Assembly (NCBI GenBank): GCA_025751475.1
Contig: JAOWLD010000003.1
Coordinates: 186,001 to 250,000, forward strand
Length of the DNA: 64,000 nt
Reading direction: 5' to 3'
From: Rhodobacteraceae bacterium XHP0102
GTDB lineage: Bacteria > Pseudomonadota > Alphaproteobacteria > Rhodobacterales > Rhodobacteraceae
In this document: positions 57,433-64,000 of the stretch, in pieces
Layout of the letters: each line of letters starts with the position of its first letter
Position numbering within the stretch: the first letter of the stretch is position 1
Program-made: the position numbers and the translations under genes
The notes under the pieces: generated by a model
Seen by the model: only the letters and a program-made list of their open reading frames with translations
Database searches by the model: none
Told to the model about the DNA's origin: nothing

Positions 57433-58304
57433 CTGCTGCTGCTGGCCGCTTGCGCAGCCGCACGATAGGGGGCGGGGTCCCATGCACACGCATAGCCATC
57501 GCCATCTGGGTCCAGCGCCAACGGATCACGATTGGGCCCGCCACGGGCCAGAAAATCCTCTTGTGCCAAATCGGCGCTCCGATAGGCGGCGCAGTTTTCC
57601 GCGTGCCGCCCGCGCCCCAAGGGGGAGCGGGCATAGACGCGTTGTCCCATGGGGTGGCTTGTGGCGATCGCATAATTCACCACCGATGGTCCGACCGAAG
57701 CGGGGCGGGTGGGCACGGGTTCGGGTTGGACCACCACCAATTGTGCCTGCATTCGCGCGCGGCGCGCGGCATCGGATTCAATCGTTTCGCGCGCGGCCAC
57801 TGCATCAAAATCTTGCTCGTCCGAAATGCCACCTGATGACGGCAGGCGGGCAGGTACGGCGACAGGTGCAGCAGCGGAGGCGATGGTTGTGACCTGCGTG
57901 TTGGCCGCGCTCGGGGCGACAACGGGCGCGGCTGGTGCTGCCACGGCTTGGGGTGCTGCCGCGTCAATCGCGGCGCGCGCGCGCGCGGCCAAAAGCGCAT
58001 CTTGGCTCAGGGGGGCGGTTGCAGGGGGAAGGGGTTGCGCGGTGGTGGCGGTCATCGGTGCTGCCGCGGGCGGAAGGATCGCCACAGGCGGGTTGCGCAA
58101 CGCTTCGCGCCGCGCGGCCTCGGCGGCGAGATAGGATTGGTAATCACTGAAGCCAACACCCTGCTGCACGTCATTTGGCGCGCTGACACAGCCGGCAAGC
58201 GCCACCGCCATCATGCACAGACCAATGCCAAACTTCCGCTTGCCACGCCGTTGCGTGGGCCGCCCGATCTTGAACCCCATACCTGCCTCATAAGCTTTTT
58301 GCAT
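57429..58304 (-). CDS. lipoprotein with C-terminal excalibur-like calcium-binding domain
   Basis: A 291-residue protein. A basic start and hydrophobic stretch end in the lipobox ALAGC (Cys39 from the first ATG). The middle (about 60-190) is of low complexity, rich in Ala and Pro, and probably spans the periplasm. The last 55 residues hold NCAAYRSADLAQEDFLARGG and DPDGDGYACAWDP, an excalibur-type Asp-rich calcium loop with two Cys. Start could also be the ATG at 58280, which has AGGCAGG close before it. It is coupled to the amidase, so a cell-wall role is inferred. Confidence 0.78.
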   Translation of the reverse strand: MQKAYEAGMGFKIGRPTQRRGKRKFGIGLCMMAVALAGCVSAPNDVQQGVGFSDYQSYLAAEAARREALRNPPVAILPPAAAPMTATTAQPLPPATAPLSQDALLAARARAAIDAAAPQAVAAPAAPVVAPSAANTQVTTIASAAAPVAVPARLPSSGGISDEQDFDAVAARETIESDAARRARMQAQLVVVQPEPVPTRPASVGPSVVNYAIATSHPMGQRVYARSPLGRGRHAENCAAYRSADLAQEDFLARGGPNRDPLALDPDGDGYACAWDPAPYRAAAQAASSSR

Positions 58305-58319
58305 TTTTATGCAGAAAGC

Positions 58320-59804
58320 TTACCACCATTTGTTGGGTTTGGCTACAAATCCTGCGGCCTGTTCCAACGCATAGGCGGTGTTGAGCAGCGCGCCCTCCTC
58401 GAAGGGGCGGCCAATCAATTGCAGACCCAAAGGCAAGCCCGCTGCATTTAACCCCGTGGGCAAGGCCACGCCCGGCAGGCCTGCAAGGTTCACGGTGACG
58501 GTGAACACATCGTTGAGATACATCTCAACGGGATCTGCCACCTCTTTGCCCAGTTCAAATGCGGCGGATGGTGTGGCTGGGGTCAGGATTGCATCAACGC
58601 CTGCGGCAAACACTTCGTCAAAATCACGTTTGATCAGGCTGCGCACGCGGCGCGCGCGGTTGTAATAGGCGTCATAAAACCCTGCCGACAAGACATAGGT
58701 GCCGATCATGATGCGCCGCTTCACCTCGGCGCCAAAACCTTCGGCGCGGGTCTTCTCATAAAGCTCGGTGATGCCGTCCCCTTGGGACAGTTCCGCGCGA
58801 TAGCCAAACCGCACCCCGTCATAACGCGCAAGGTTTGATGAGGCCTCGGCGGGTGCGATGACGTAATAAGCGGGCAGGGCGTATTTTGTATGCGGCAGCG
58901 CGATGTCGCGCAGCTCGGCCCCTGCATCTTTCAGCATCGCGGCACCATCGGCCCACAGTTTTTCGATTTCCTCGGGCATCCCATCGACACGATATTCGCG
59001 GGGAATACCGATCACTTTGCCCCGAATATCGCCTGTCAGCATCGCCTCGAAATCGGGCACAGGCAGATCGGCGGAGGTGCTGTCTTTGGGGTCATGGCCC
59101 ATCATGGCCGCGCCCATAATTGCCGCATCCCGCACGGTTTTGGTCATGGGGCCTGCCTGATCAAGGCTTGAGGCAAAGGCGACAATCCCCCAGCGGGAGC
59201 AGCGCCCATAGGTGGGCTTGAGGCCAACCGTGCCAGTGAAGGCCGCAGGTTGGCGGATCGAGCCGCCCGTGTCCGTGCCAGTCGCCCCAAGGCACAGGTC
59301 CGCCGCCACAGCCGCCGCAGACCCACCAGAGGAGCCACCAGGCGTCAGGTTTTGGGTGCTGCCCGCCGCGCGCCATGGGTTGACCGCTGGGCCATAAACG
59401 GAGGTTTCATTCGAGGACCCCATCGCAAACTCATCCATATTGAGCTTGCCCAACATCACCGCACCCGCATCGCGCAATTGCGCAGAAACGGTTGATTCAT
59501 ATTCTGGGCGGAACCCTGTCAGGATTTTGGAGGCGGCTTGGCTCTCCACCCCTTCGGTGCAGAACAGGTCTTTGATGCCAAGGGGAATACCGCAAAGCGC
59601 GGGCGCATCCCCCGATTTCAGCCTTGCATCTGCGGCTTGCGCGCGGGCCAAGGCCAGATCGGGCGTTTTATGCACAAACGCCCCAAGCGCATCTGCCGTC
59701 TCAATCGCGCCAAGACAGGCTTCGGTCAATTCCACCGCTGTGGTTTCACCACGGCGCAGCGCATCGCGCGCCTCGGCAATGGTCAATTTGTTCAGATCAG
59801 ACAT
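58320..59804 (-). CDS. gatA: Asp-tRNA(Asn)/Glu-tRNA(Gln) amidotransferase subunit A
   Basis: Amidase-signature subunit of the GatCAB complex, 494 residues, that releases ammonia from glutamine to amidate misacylated tRNA. The Ser-cisSer-Lys triad is Lys78 ([10 protein letters not shown]), Ser158 (TPGGSSGG) and Ser182 ([14 protein letters not shown]). The ATG at 59804 overlaps the gatC stop by one base (TGATG); a GTG three bases earlier is the alternative. gatB is not in the window. Confidence 0.97.
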   Translation of the reverse strand: MSDLNKLTIAEARDALRRGETTAVELTEACLGAIETADALGAFVHKTPDLALARAQAADARLKSGDAPALCGIPLGIKDLFCTEGVESQAASKILTGFRPEYESTVSAQLRDAGAVMLGKLNMDEFAMGSSNETSVYGPAVNPWRAAGSTQNLTPGGSSGGSAAAVAADLCLGATGTDTGGSIRQPAAFTGTVGLKPTYGRCSRWGIVAFASSLDQAGPMTKTVRDAAIMGAAMMGHDPKDSTSADLPVPDFEAMLTGDIRGKVIGIPREYRVDGMPEEIEKLWADGAAMLKDAGAELRDIALPHTKYALPAYYVIAPAEASSNLARYDGVRFGYRAELSQGDGITELYEKTRAEGFGAEVKRRIMIGTYVLSAGFYDAYYNRARRVRSLIKRDFDEVFAAGVDAILTPATPSAAFELGKEVADPVEMYLNDVFTVTVNLAGLPGVALPTGLNAAGLPLGLQLIGRPFEEGALLNTAYALEQAAGFVAKPNKWW

Positions 59805-60091
59805 CACTCAACCACCTTTGGCACGGCAAAAAACCCTTCGCGCGCATCAGGCGCATTCGACAGAACCTTGGCCTGTTGGTTGCCATCGGTCACTGCGTCC
59901 ACGCGGCGCTTGAGGCGCTGCGGCGTGACCGAGGTCATCGGCTCTACATCGCTGACATCCAATTCGGAGAGCTGTTCAATAAAGCCAAGAATTGCATTGA
60001 ATTCAGATGCAAGGCTTGGCAACTCGGCAGGATCAACCTTGATGCGGGCCAGTTTGGCCACGCGCGCGGCGGTTTCGGTGTCGATTGACAT
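59804..60091 (-). CDS. gatC: Asp-tRNA(Asn)/Glu-tRNA(Gln) amidotransferase subunit C
   Basis: A 95-residue subunit that stabilises GatA and bridges it to Gat[26 protein letters not shown] and the later [23 protein letters not shown] are the family segments. It is translationally coupled to gatA. Confidence 0.96.
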   Translation of the reverse strand: MSIDTETAARVAKLARIKVDPAELPSLASEFNAILGFIEQLSELDVSDVEPMTSVTPQRLKRRVDAVTDGNQQAKVLSNAPDAREGFFAVPKVVE

Positions 60092-60245
60092 CGTCTTATC
60101 CCTCTTATTCTGTCAGGCGCGGGTTTAGCGGGGCGGGGGCAGCACTGCAAGCGGCCACGCACAGAAAACCTGTTGCTTGGCGGATCGTCACGCGCCTGTC
60201 ACAGTGTCACGGCATAGCCATGCCCCAGAACATAGGTCCGCCAAG

Positions 60246-61511
60246 ATGAGTGTAAAACAACAGCCCCCAAACCTTGGTGCGCTTTTTGCGGTTTTTGCAC
60301 GTATCGGGATTTTGTCCTTTGGCGGCCCTGCAGCACAAATCGCCCTGATGCATCGTGAATTGGTGGAAACCCGCGACTGGCTTACGGAGCGGCAATTCCT
60401 CTCGGCCCTCTCGTTCACCATGCTTTTGCCAGGGCCAGAGGCGATGCAGCTGGCCACTTATGCGGGGTGGCGTCTGCGCGGCACGCTGGGTGGTTTGATC
60501 GGCGGTGGGCTGTTTGTGTTGCCGGGGGCCATGGTCATCATGGGCTTGGCCGCGCTTTACGCGCTCGCGCAAGCGGTGCCATGGGTCGATGCGCTGTTCT
60601 TGGGCATCAAGGCGACCGTCATCGTGATCGTGATCCAAGCCTTGTTTAAGCTTACCAAACGCGCCTTGAAGGGCAGGGTTGCGACTTGGGTTGCGGGTAT
60701 GGCGTTCACGGCCCTATTCATCTTTGATCTGCCCTTTCCACTGGTCATCGCGGGGGCCGCGTTGATCGGATATCTGGGTTGGATCACACCGATTGCCGCA
60801 GCACAGGCCGTGCCACCCGCACCTCCCGCGAACGGGTTTGCCCATTTGGCAATCTGGGGCGGGTTATGGATTGCCCCCTTGGGTCTGCTGTATTTGACAG
60901 CGCCCAATGGGATTTTGTTGGAAATCGGTTTGTTCTTTTCCAAATTGGCCCTTGTGACCTTTGGCGGGGCTTATGCGGTCTTGGCTTATATGGTGCAGGA
61001 GGTGGTGGGGGATTTCGGCTGGCTGACCACAGGGCAGATGATGGATGTGCTGGGTCTGGCCGAAACCACGCCCGGGCCGCTGATTTTGGTGACGCAATTT
61101 GTGGGCTTTTTGGCGGGGTTTTATGCCCATGGATGGGGCGCAGCAGTGCTTGCGGCGCTGTTGACCCTGTGGGTGACCTTCATTCCTTGTTTCTTGTGGA
61201 TTTTCCTCCTTGCCCCGCAGGTGGAGCGGTTGACCGCGCTGCCCAAACTGCAGGCCGCGCTCGATGGGGTGATGGCGGCTGTGGTGGGGGTGATTGCTAA
61301 TCTGTCTTTGTGGTTTGCGCTGAACGTATGGTTTGGCACGGTCACGCGGCAGGGTGGTGTCTGGCTGCCTGATTTGGGCAGTGTGATCCCGCAAGCGGTG
61401 ATCCTCAGCGTGCTGGCCGCGGCACTTGTGTGGGGGGGGAAGTTAGGGATGATCCCCGTTTTGGCAATTGTGGCGGGGCTTGGGGTGGCAATTTCCCCGT
61501 TTTTCGGTTGA
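60246..61511 (+). CDS. chrA: chromate transporter family protein
   Basis: Membrane protein of 421 residues with two homologous halves, the long bidomain ChrA form. The first half has SFGGPAAQIALMHRELV and MLLPGPEAMQLATYAGW; the second repeats them as TFGGAYAVLAYMVQEVV and ETTPGPLILVTQFVGF. ChrA proteins export chromate or sulfate-like anions by proton exchange. No chrB regulator or other metal gene is near, so a true chromate role is uncertain. The ATG at 60246 is chosen over 60177 to fit the family start. Confidence 0.87.
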   Translation: MSVKQQPPNLGALFAVFARIGILSFGGPAAQIALMHRELVETRDWLTERQFLSALSFTMLLPGPEAMQLATYAGWRLRGTLGGLIGGGLFVLPGAMVIMGLAALYALAQAVPWVDALFLGIKATVIVIVIQALFKLTKRALKGRVATWVAGMAFTALFIFDLPFPLVIAGAALIGYLGWITPIAAAQAVPPAPPANGFAHLAIWGGLWIAPLGLLYLTAPNGILLEIGLFFSKLALVTFGGAYAVLAYMVQEVVGDFGWLTTGQMMDVLGLAETTPGPLILVTQFVGFLAGFYAHGWGAAVLAALLTLWVTFIPCFLWIFLLAPQVERLTALPKLQAALDGVMAAVVGVIANLSLWFALNVWFGTVTRQGGVWLPDLGSVIPQAVILSVLAAALVWGGKLGMIPVLAIVAGLGVAISPFFG

Positions 61512-61535
61512 CACCTGCCGCCCCGTCAGTAAAAG
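61508..61535 (+). promoter_or_regulatory. candidate sigma-70 promoter of rpmG
   Basis: TTGACA (6/6), 16 bases, TAAAAG. The -35 box overlaps the chrA stop codon. Transcription would start near 61541, 60 bases before rpmG. Confidence 0.5.
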
Positions 61536-61601
61536 CGCGCAAACAGATTTATCTCGCGCGCGGATTCTCGCGCCCTACAACGCCGTTCAAGGAGCAACGC
61601 C

Positions 61602-61769
61602 ATGGCGAAGCCGACCACGATCAAAATCCGCCTGAACTCCACGGCGGGAACTGGGCACTTTTACGTGACCAAGAAAAATGCACGCACCATGACCGAGAAA
61701 ATGACAGCGCGCAAATACGACCCTGTCGTGCGCAAGCATGTCGAATACAAAGAAGGCAAGATCAAGTAA
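61602..61769 (+). CDS. rpmG: 50S ribosomal protein L33
   Basis: A 55-residue basic protein of the large ribosomal subunit, too short for many gene finders. The sequence starts [20 protein letters not shown] and has the conserved [12 protein letters not shown] and [14 protein letters not shown] segments. It has no cysteines, so it is the zinc-free type. AAGGAG lies seven bases before the ATG, and a strong terminator follows, so it is transcribed alone. Confidence 0.97.
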   Translation: MAKPTTIKIRLNSTAGTGHFYVTKKNARTMTEKMTARKYDPVVRKHVEYKEGKIK

Positions 61770-61796
61770 GATCACCTTCTGACGGTTGGATAGAAT

Positions 61797-61825
61797 AAAG
61801 CCGCGCCTTTGCGCGGCTTTTTCTT
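61797..61825 (+). terminator. intrinsic terminator of rpmG
   Basis: AAAGCCGCGC pairs with GCGCGGCTTT around CTTT, continuing into TTTCTTTT. Confidence 0.92.
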
Positions 61826-61845
61826 TTGCGCTTGAAAAGGGGCCA

Positions 61846-61873
61846 AAGAAAAAGCCAGCCCGAAGGCTGGCTT
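61846..61873 (-). terminator. intrinsic terminator of the Bax-inhibitor-1 gene
   Basis: On the minus strand AAGCCAGCC pairs with GGCTGGCTT around TTCG, then runs into TTTCTTT. It lies 26 bases after the stop at 61899. Confidence 0.9.
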
Positions 61874-61898
61874 AATCATCAGTGACTTCGCGCCGCGT

Positions 61899-62639
61899 TT
61901 ATTCGCGGTTGCCCAAGAATTGCAGCAGGAACATGAACATATTGATGAAATCCAGATAGAGGCGCAGCGCCCCCATGATTGCGGATTTGTTCAACCATTC
62001 CTGATCGCCATGCACCGCATGATCGATATATTCTTGCTTGATCGACTGCGTGTCATAGGCGGTCAGACCCGCAAAGATCAGAACACCCAAGACCGAAATC
62101 GCAAAATGGATTGCGGGCGAACCCAAGAAGATGTTGATGATCGAGGCCACGATCAGGCCGATCACGCCCATCATCAAGAAGGTTCCCCAACCGCTGAGGT
62201 CCTTCTTGGTGGTGTAGCCATAAAGGCTCAACCCCGCGAAGGCGATGGCGGTGACGAGGAAGGTTTGCGTGATCGAAACGCCTGTGAAGACCGCGAAAAT
62301 CCACGAGATGGAGATGCCCATGACAGCGGCGAAGGCATAGAAGAACAACTGCGCCGCGGCGGCGGATAGGCGGTTTACCGCCGCGCCAAAGGCGAAAACC
62401 ATGATCAGCGGGGCAAACATTGCGACCCAGCCGAGGATATTGGGCTGCATCGTGATTGGATCACGGAAGATGGCGTTTAGGGCAGGGTTGCTGCCAATGG
62501 CCCATGCGGCACCAGCGGTCATGACCATGCCGACCGACATCGTGCCATAGACCTTGTTCATATGAGCGCGTAAGCCCTCATCGATCTTTGCTGCATTGGC
62601 CGAGGCCGCCGCCGTGCGGATCGTTTGATATTGTGCCAT
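61899..62639 (-). CDS. Bax inhibitor-1/YccA family membrane protein
   Basis: A 246-residue protein with seven membrane helices of the BI-1 (TMBIM) family. The first part (DEGLRAHMNKVYGTMSVGMVMTAGAAWAIGS) and the last (LRLYLDFINMFMFLLQFLGNRE) are characteristic; the acidic residues in the late helices belong to the calcium/proton leak site in relatives. YccA partners FtsH in E. coli; the function here is not known. AGGAGG lies just before the ATG. Confidence 0.92.
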   Translation of the reverse strand: MAQYQTIRTAAASANAAKIDEGLRAHMNKVYGTMSVGMVMTAGAAWAIGSNPALNAIFRDPITMQPNILGWVAMFAPLIMVFAFGAAVNRLSAAAAQLFFYAFAAVMGISISWIFAVFTGVSITQTFLVTAIAFAGLSLYGYTTKKDLSGWGTFLMMGVIGLIVASIINIFLGSPAIHFAISVLGVLIFAGLTAYDTQSIKQEYIDHAVHGDQEWLNKSAIMGALRLYLDFINMFMFLLQFLGNRE

Positions 62640-62674
62640 TGATCCCTCCTACAGAGATGGCTGTGATTACCATA

Positions 62675-62697
62675 AAGGGGCGAGGATACCGCCCCTT
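62675..62697 (-). other. hairpin upstream of the Bax-inhibitor-1 gene
   Basis: AAGGGGCG pairs with CGCCCCTT around seven bases; TTTAT follows on the minus strand. It may be a weak terminator for the quinone oxidoreductase, or a leader hairpin of the BI-1 gene. Confidence 0.35.
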
Positions 62698-62737
62698 GGG
62701 GTCGCGAGCGGCGCGAGACCGCCCGTCCTTGGCCTTA

Positions 62738-62766
62738 ATATCGGCAAGCGGGGCCTTTTTTTCAAG
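62738..62766 (-). promoter_or_regulatory. candidate RpoH-type promoter of the Bax-inhibitor-1 gene
   Basis: CTTGAAA, 15 bases, CCGATAT on the minus strand, similar to the heat-shock form CTTGAAA-N-CCCCATAT. It lies about 100 bases before the start codon. Confidence 0.35.
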
Positions 62767-62847
62767 TGAAAGCTGTTCAAAACACGCGCAATTGCGCGAT
62801 AGTTTTTTCCTATCAACATTCCGCGCAATGAATATCGCGTCCCTTTC

Positions 62848-63819
62848 CTACCGCTCTCGCGTGATCTCGATGATGATCTTGCCCGTGGATCGGCGTTGGC
62901 GCAGGGCATCCAACGCATCCGCCACCGCCTCCAGAGGGTAGCTTGCGCTGATATGGGGCTTCAATCCGCCTGCCTCATAAAGCGTCATTAATGCGCAAAG
63001 GGAGGTCTGCAGCGCATCTGGATTGAACCGCAGATATCCGCCCCAGTATAGGCCCGTGACATCTAGGTTTTTCACAAGCAGGTGGTTGGCGGGGATCTGT
63101 GGCACGGACCCGCTGGCGAAGCCGATGCACAGAATGCGGCCTTCGGGCCGCATCGCGCGGAAGGCCGCGTCAAAACTGGCGCCCCCCACTGTGTCGAACA
63201 ACACATCTACCCCGCCTAAGGCGCGCAATTGGTCGCGCAAATCGGGGCTTTGCGCATCGATCATATGGGCCGCGCCTGCAGAGGCCGCAATCTCCAACTT
63301 GCTTTGGCCACGGGCGACCGCGATGACCTTTGCGCCGAGGCTTGCGCCGATTTCAACCGCGCTGAGGCCCACACCCCCCGCTGCCCCCAGCACGGCGAGG
63401 GTTTCCCCAGACATCAGCCGTGCGCGGCGCGTGAGCGCCAAATGCGCGGTGCCATAGGCAATGAGAAACCCGGCCGCGATGCGCAATGGCATTGCATCTG
63501 GCACTTTAACGGCCCGCGCCGCAGGAAAGCAGCCATATTCCGCCAAGCCGCCATGCCCAGCAAAAACCGCTACACGGTCGCCAATCTTATATCCCGTGAC
63601 CTCCGCGCCAAGCGCATCGACCACGCCCGCCAATTCCATTCCCATGGTGAACGGGGGCGCGGGCGTGTCCTGATATGTGCCATCCATCATCAACAGATCG
63701 GCAAAGTTCAACCCGCAGGCGGCGATGGCCACCCGCAGCTCGCCCTTTTGCGGGGTCGGAAGGGGCAAATCGCGCAAAATTGGCGCACTCTGAAAGGTGG
63801 AGAGTTGCACAGCACGCAT
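62848..63819 (-). CDS. NADPH:quinone oxidoreductase-like MDR dehydrogenase
   Basis: Medium-chain dehydrogenase/reductase without zinc, 323 residues. GroES-like N-domain (LRVAIAACGLNFADLLMMDGTYQ, with MGMELAGVVDALG), then the NADPH Rossmann domain with VLGAAGGVGLSAVEIGASLGAKVIAVA. The catalytic-zinc cysteine and histidine of alcohol dehydrogenases are absent. The length and N-domain fit quinone oxidoreductase (Qor). The exact substrate is unknown. Confidence 0.87.
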   Translation of the reverse strand: MRAVQLSTFQSAPILRDLPLPTPQKGELRVAIAACGLNFADLLMMDGTYQDTPAPPFTMGMELAGVVDALGAEVTGYKIGDRVAVFAGHGGLAEYGCFPAARAVKVPDAMPLRIAAGFLIAYGTAHLALTRRARLMSGETLAVLGAAGGVGLSAVEIGASLGAKVIAVARGQSKLEIAASAGAAHMIDAQSPDLRDQLRALGGVDVLFDTVGGASFDAAFRAMRPEGRILCIGFASGSVPQIPANHLLVKNLDVTGLYWGGYLRFNPDALQTSLCALMTLYEAGGLKPHISASYPLEAVADALDALRQRRSTGKIIIEITRER

Positions 63820-63946
63820 GATCGTCTTTCCTGAATTCCGATAACCCTATGATCTGGCACAGTTAAAGTGAAAACCACGCAGCGTCAAAGCGCCACAAGC
63901 ATTTCATTAGGTGATTGTCGCCTTATGCGGTAGTATACATCATCCG

Positions 63947-64000
63947 ATGTCAGGTTGTGTGACCGGCTTTGGCGCTTTTGGTTCTGGGAAATTTCTGGTT
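63947..64000 (+). CDS. possible start of a gene running off the right edge
   Basis: An ATG opens 18 codons without a stop to the window end, reading MSGCVTGFGAFGSGKFLV. The VTGFGxFG pattern recalls pyrrolidone-carboxylate peptidases, but the piece is too short and no ribosome site is visible. Confidence 0.25.
   Translation, partial: MSGCVTGFGAFGSGKFLV

Noticed and set aside
62731-62765. GGCC dyad followed by seven T on the plus strand
   Set aside because: Only four pairs and no plus-strand gene ends nearby; the T-run belongs to the candidate promoter on the other strand.

Overview
The window is chromosomal DNA from an alphaproteobacterium, most likely of the Rhodobacterales (Roseobacter/Rhodobacter group). 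The evidence is: the complete division and cell-wall (dcw) cluster in alphaproteobacterial order; a meso-diaminopimelate type MurE; a TAXI-TRAP transporter with its DUF1850 partner; a GAAC-N7-GAAC LexA box of the alphaproteobacterial type; and an array of anti-Shine-Dalgarno hairpin RNAs (the 'cuckoo' or CcsR family) behind a DUF1127 gene, an arrangement described in Rhodobacter. The sequence is GC-rich throughout except around 38.9-39.9 kb. I see no phage, insertion sequence, CRISPR array or plasmid gene.

Layout. 0-2.2 kb (minus): the N-terminus of an FAD oxidoreductase, glutaryl-CoA dehydrogenase and a small methyltransferase. 2.3-7.7 kb: clpP and clpX, a glycosyltransferase-like gene, a phosphoglycolate phosphatase-like gene, tRNA-Tyr, a 23S rRNA methyltransferase, a zinc-ribbon protein and a probable small RNA. 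7.7-10.7 kb (minus): the histidine operon hisB-H-A-F-E. 11.0-14.5 kb: the TAXI-TRAP operon, then tRNA-Gly and a Flp-pilin-like fusion protein on the minus strand. 15.7-21 kb (minus): pyruvate carboxylase, an unknown protein and an FMN-dependent hydroxyacid dehydrogenase. 21.0-25.4 kb: an SOS-type uvrD/pcrA helicase, the small-RNA array with its DUF1127 host gene, and the Mrp/ApbC iron-sulfur carrier.

25.6-49.9 kb is the dcw cluster and its usual followers: mraZ, rsmH, ftsL, ftsI, murE, murF, mraY, murD, ftsW, murG, murC, murB, ddl, ftsQ, ftsA, ftsZ, lpxC, bamD, recN. Most genes overlap by 1-13 bases or lie within about 30 bases of each other. One AT-richer gene on the opposite strand, encoding a secreted protein I do not recognise, interrupts the cluster between murC and murB. 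A long leader precedes mraZ, as in Rhodobacter, where it gives rise to a small RNA.

49.9-64 kb holds housekeeping genes: a UbiH-like monooxygenase, an AlkB-like diiron hydroxylase, ftsY, an EamA-type permease, septation protein A, a ribosomal pseudouridine synthase, tadA, the RNase P RNA, a cell-wall amidase with a lipoprotein, gatC and gatA, a chromate-type transporter, ribosomal protein L33 (too short for most ORF callers), a Bax-inhibitor-1 protein and a quinone oxidoreductase.

The strongest non-coding signal is on the minus strand at 23505-23771: six consecutive hairpins, each presenting a loop that matches the anti-Shine-Dalgarno end of 16S rRNA, the last one forming an intrinsic terminator. 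They lie directly downstream of the DUF1127 gene and look like three processed small RNAs of two hairpins each.
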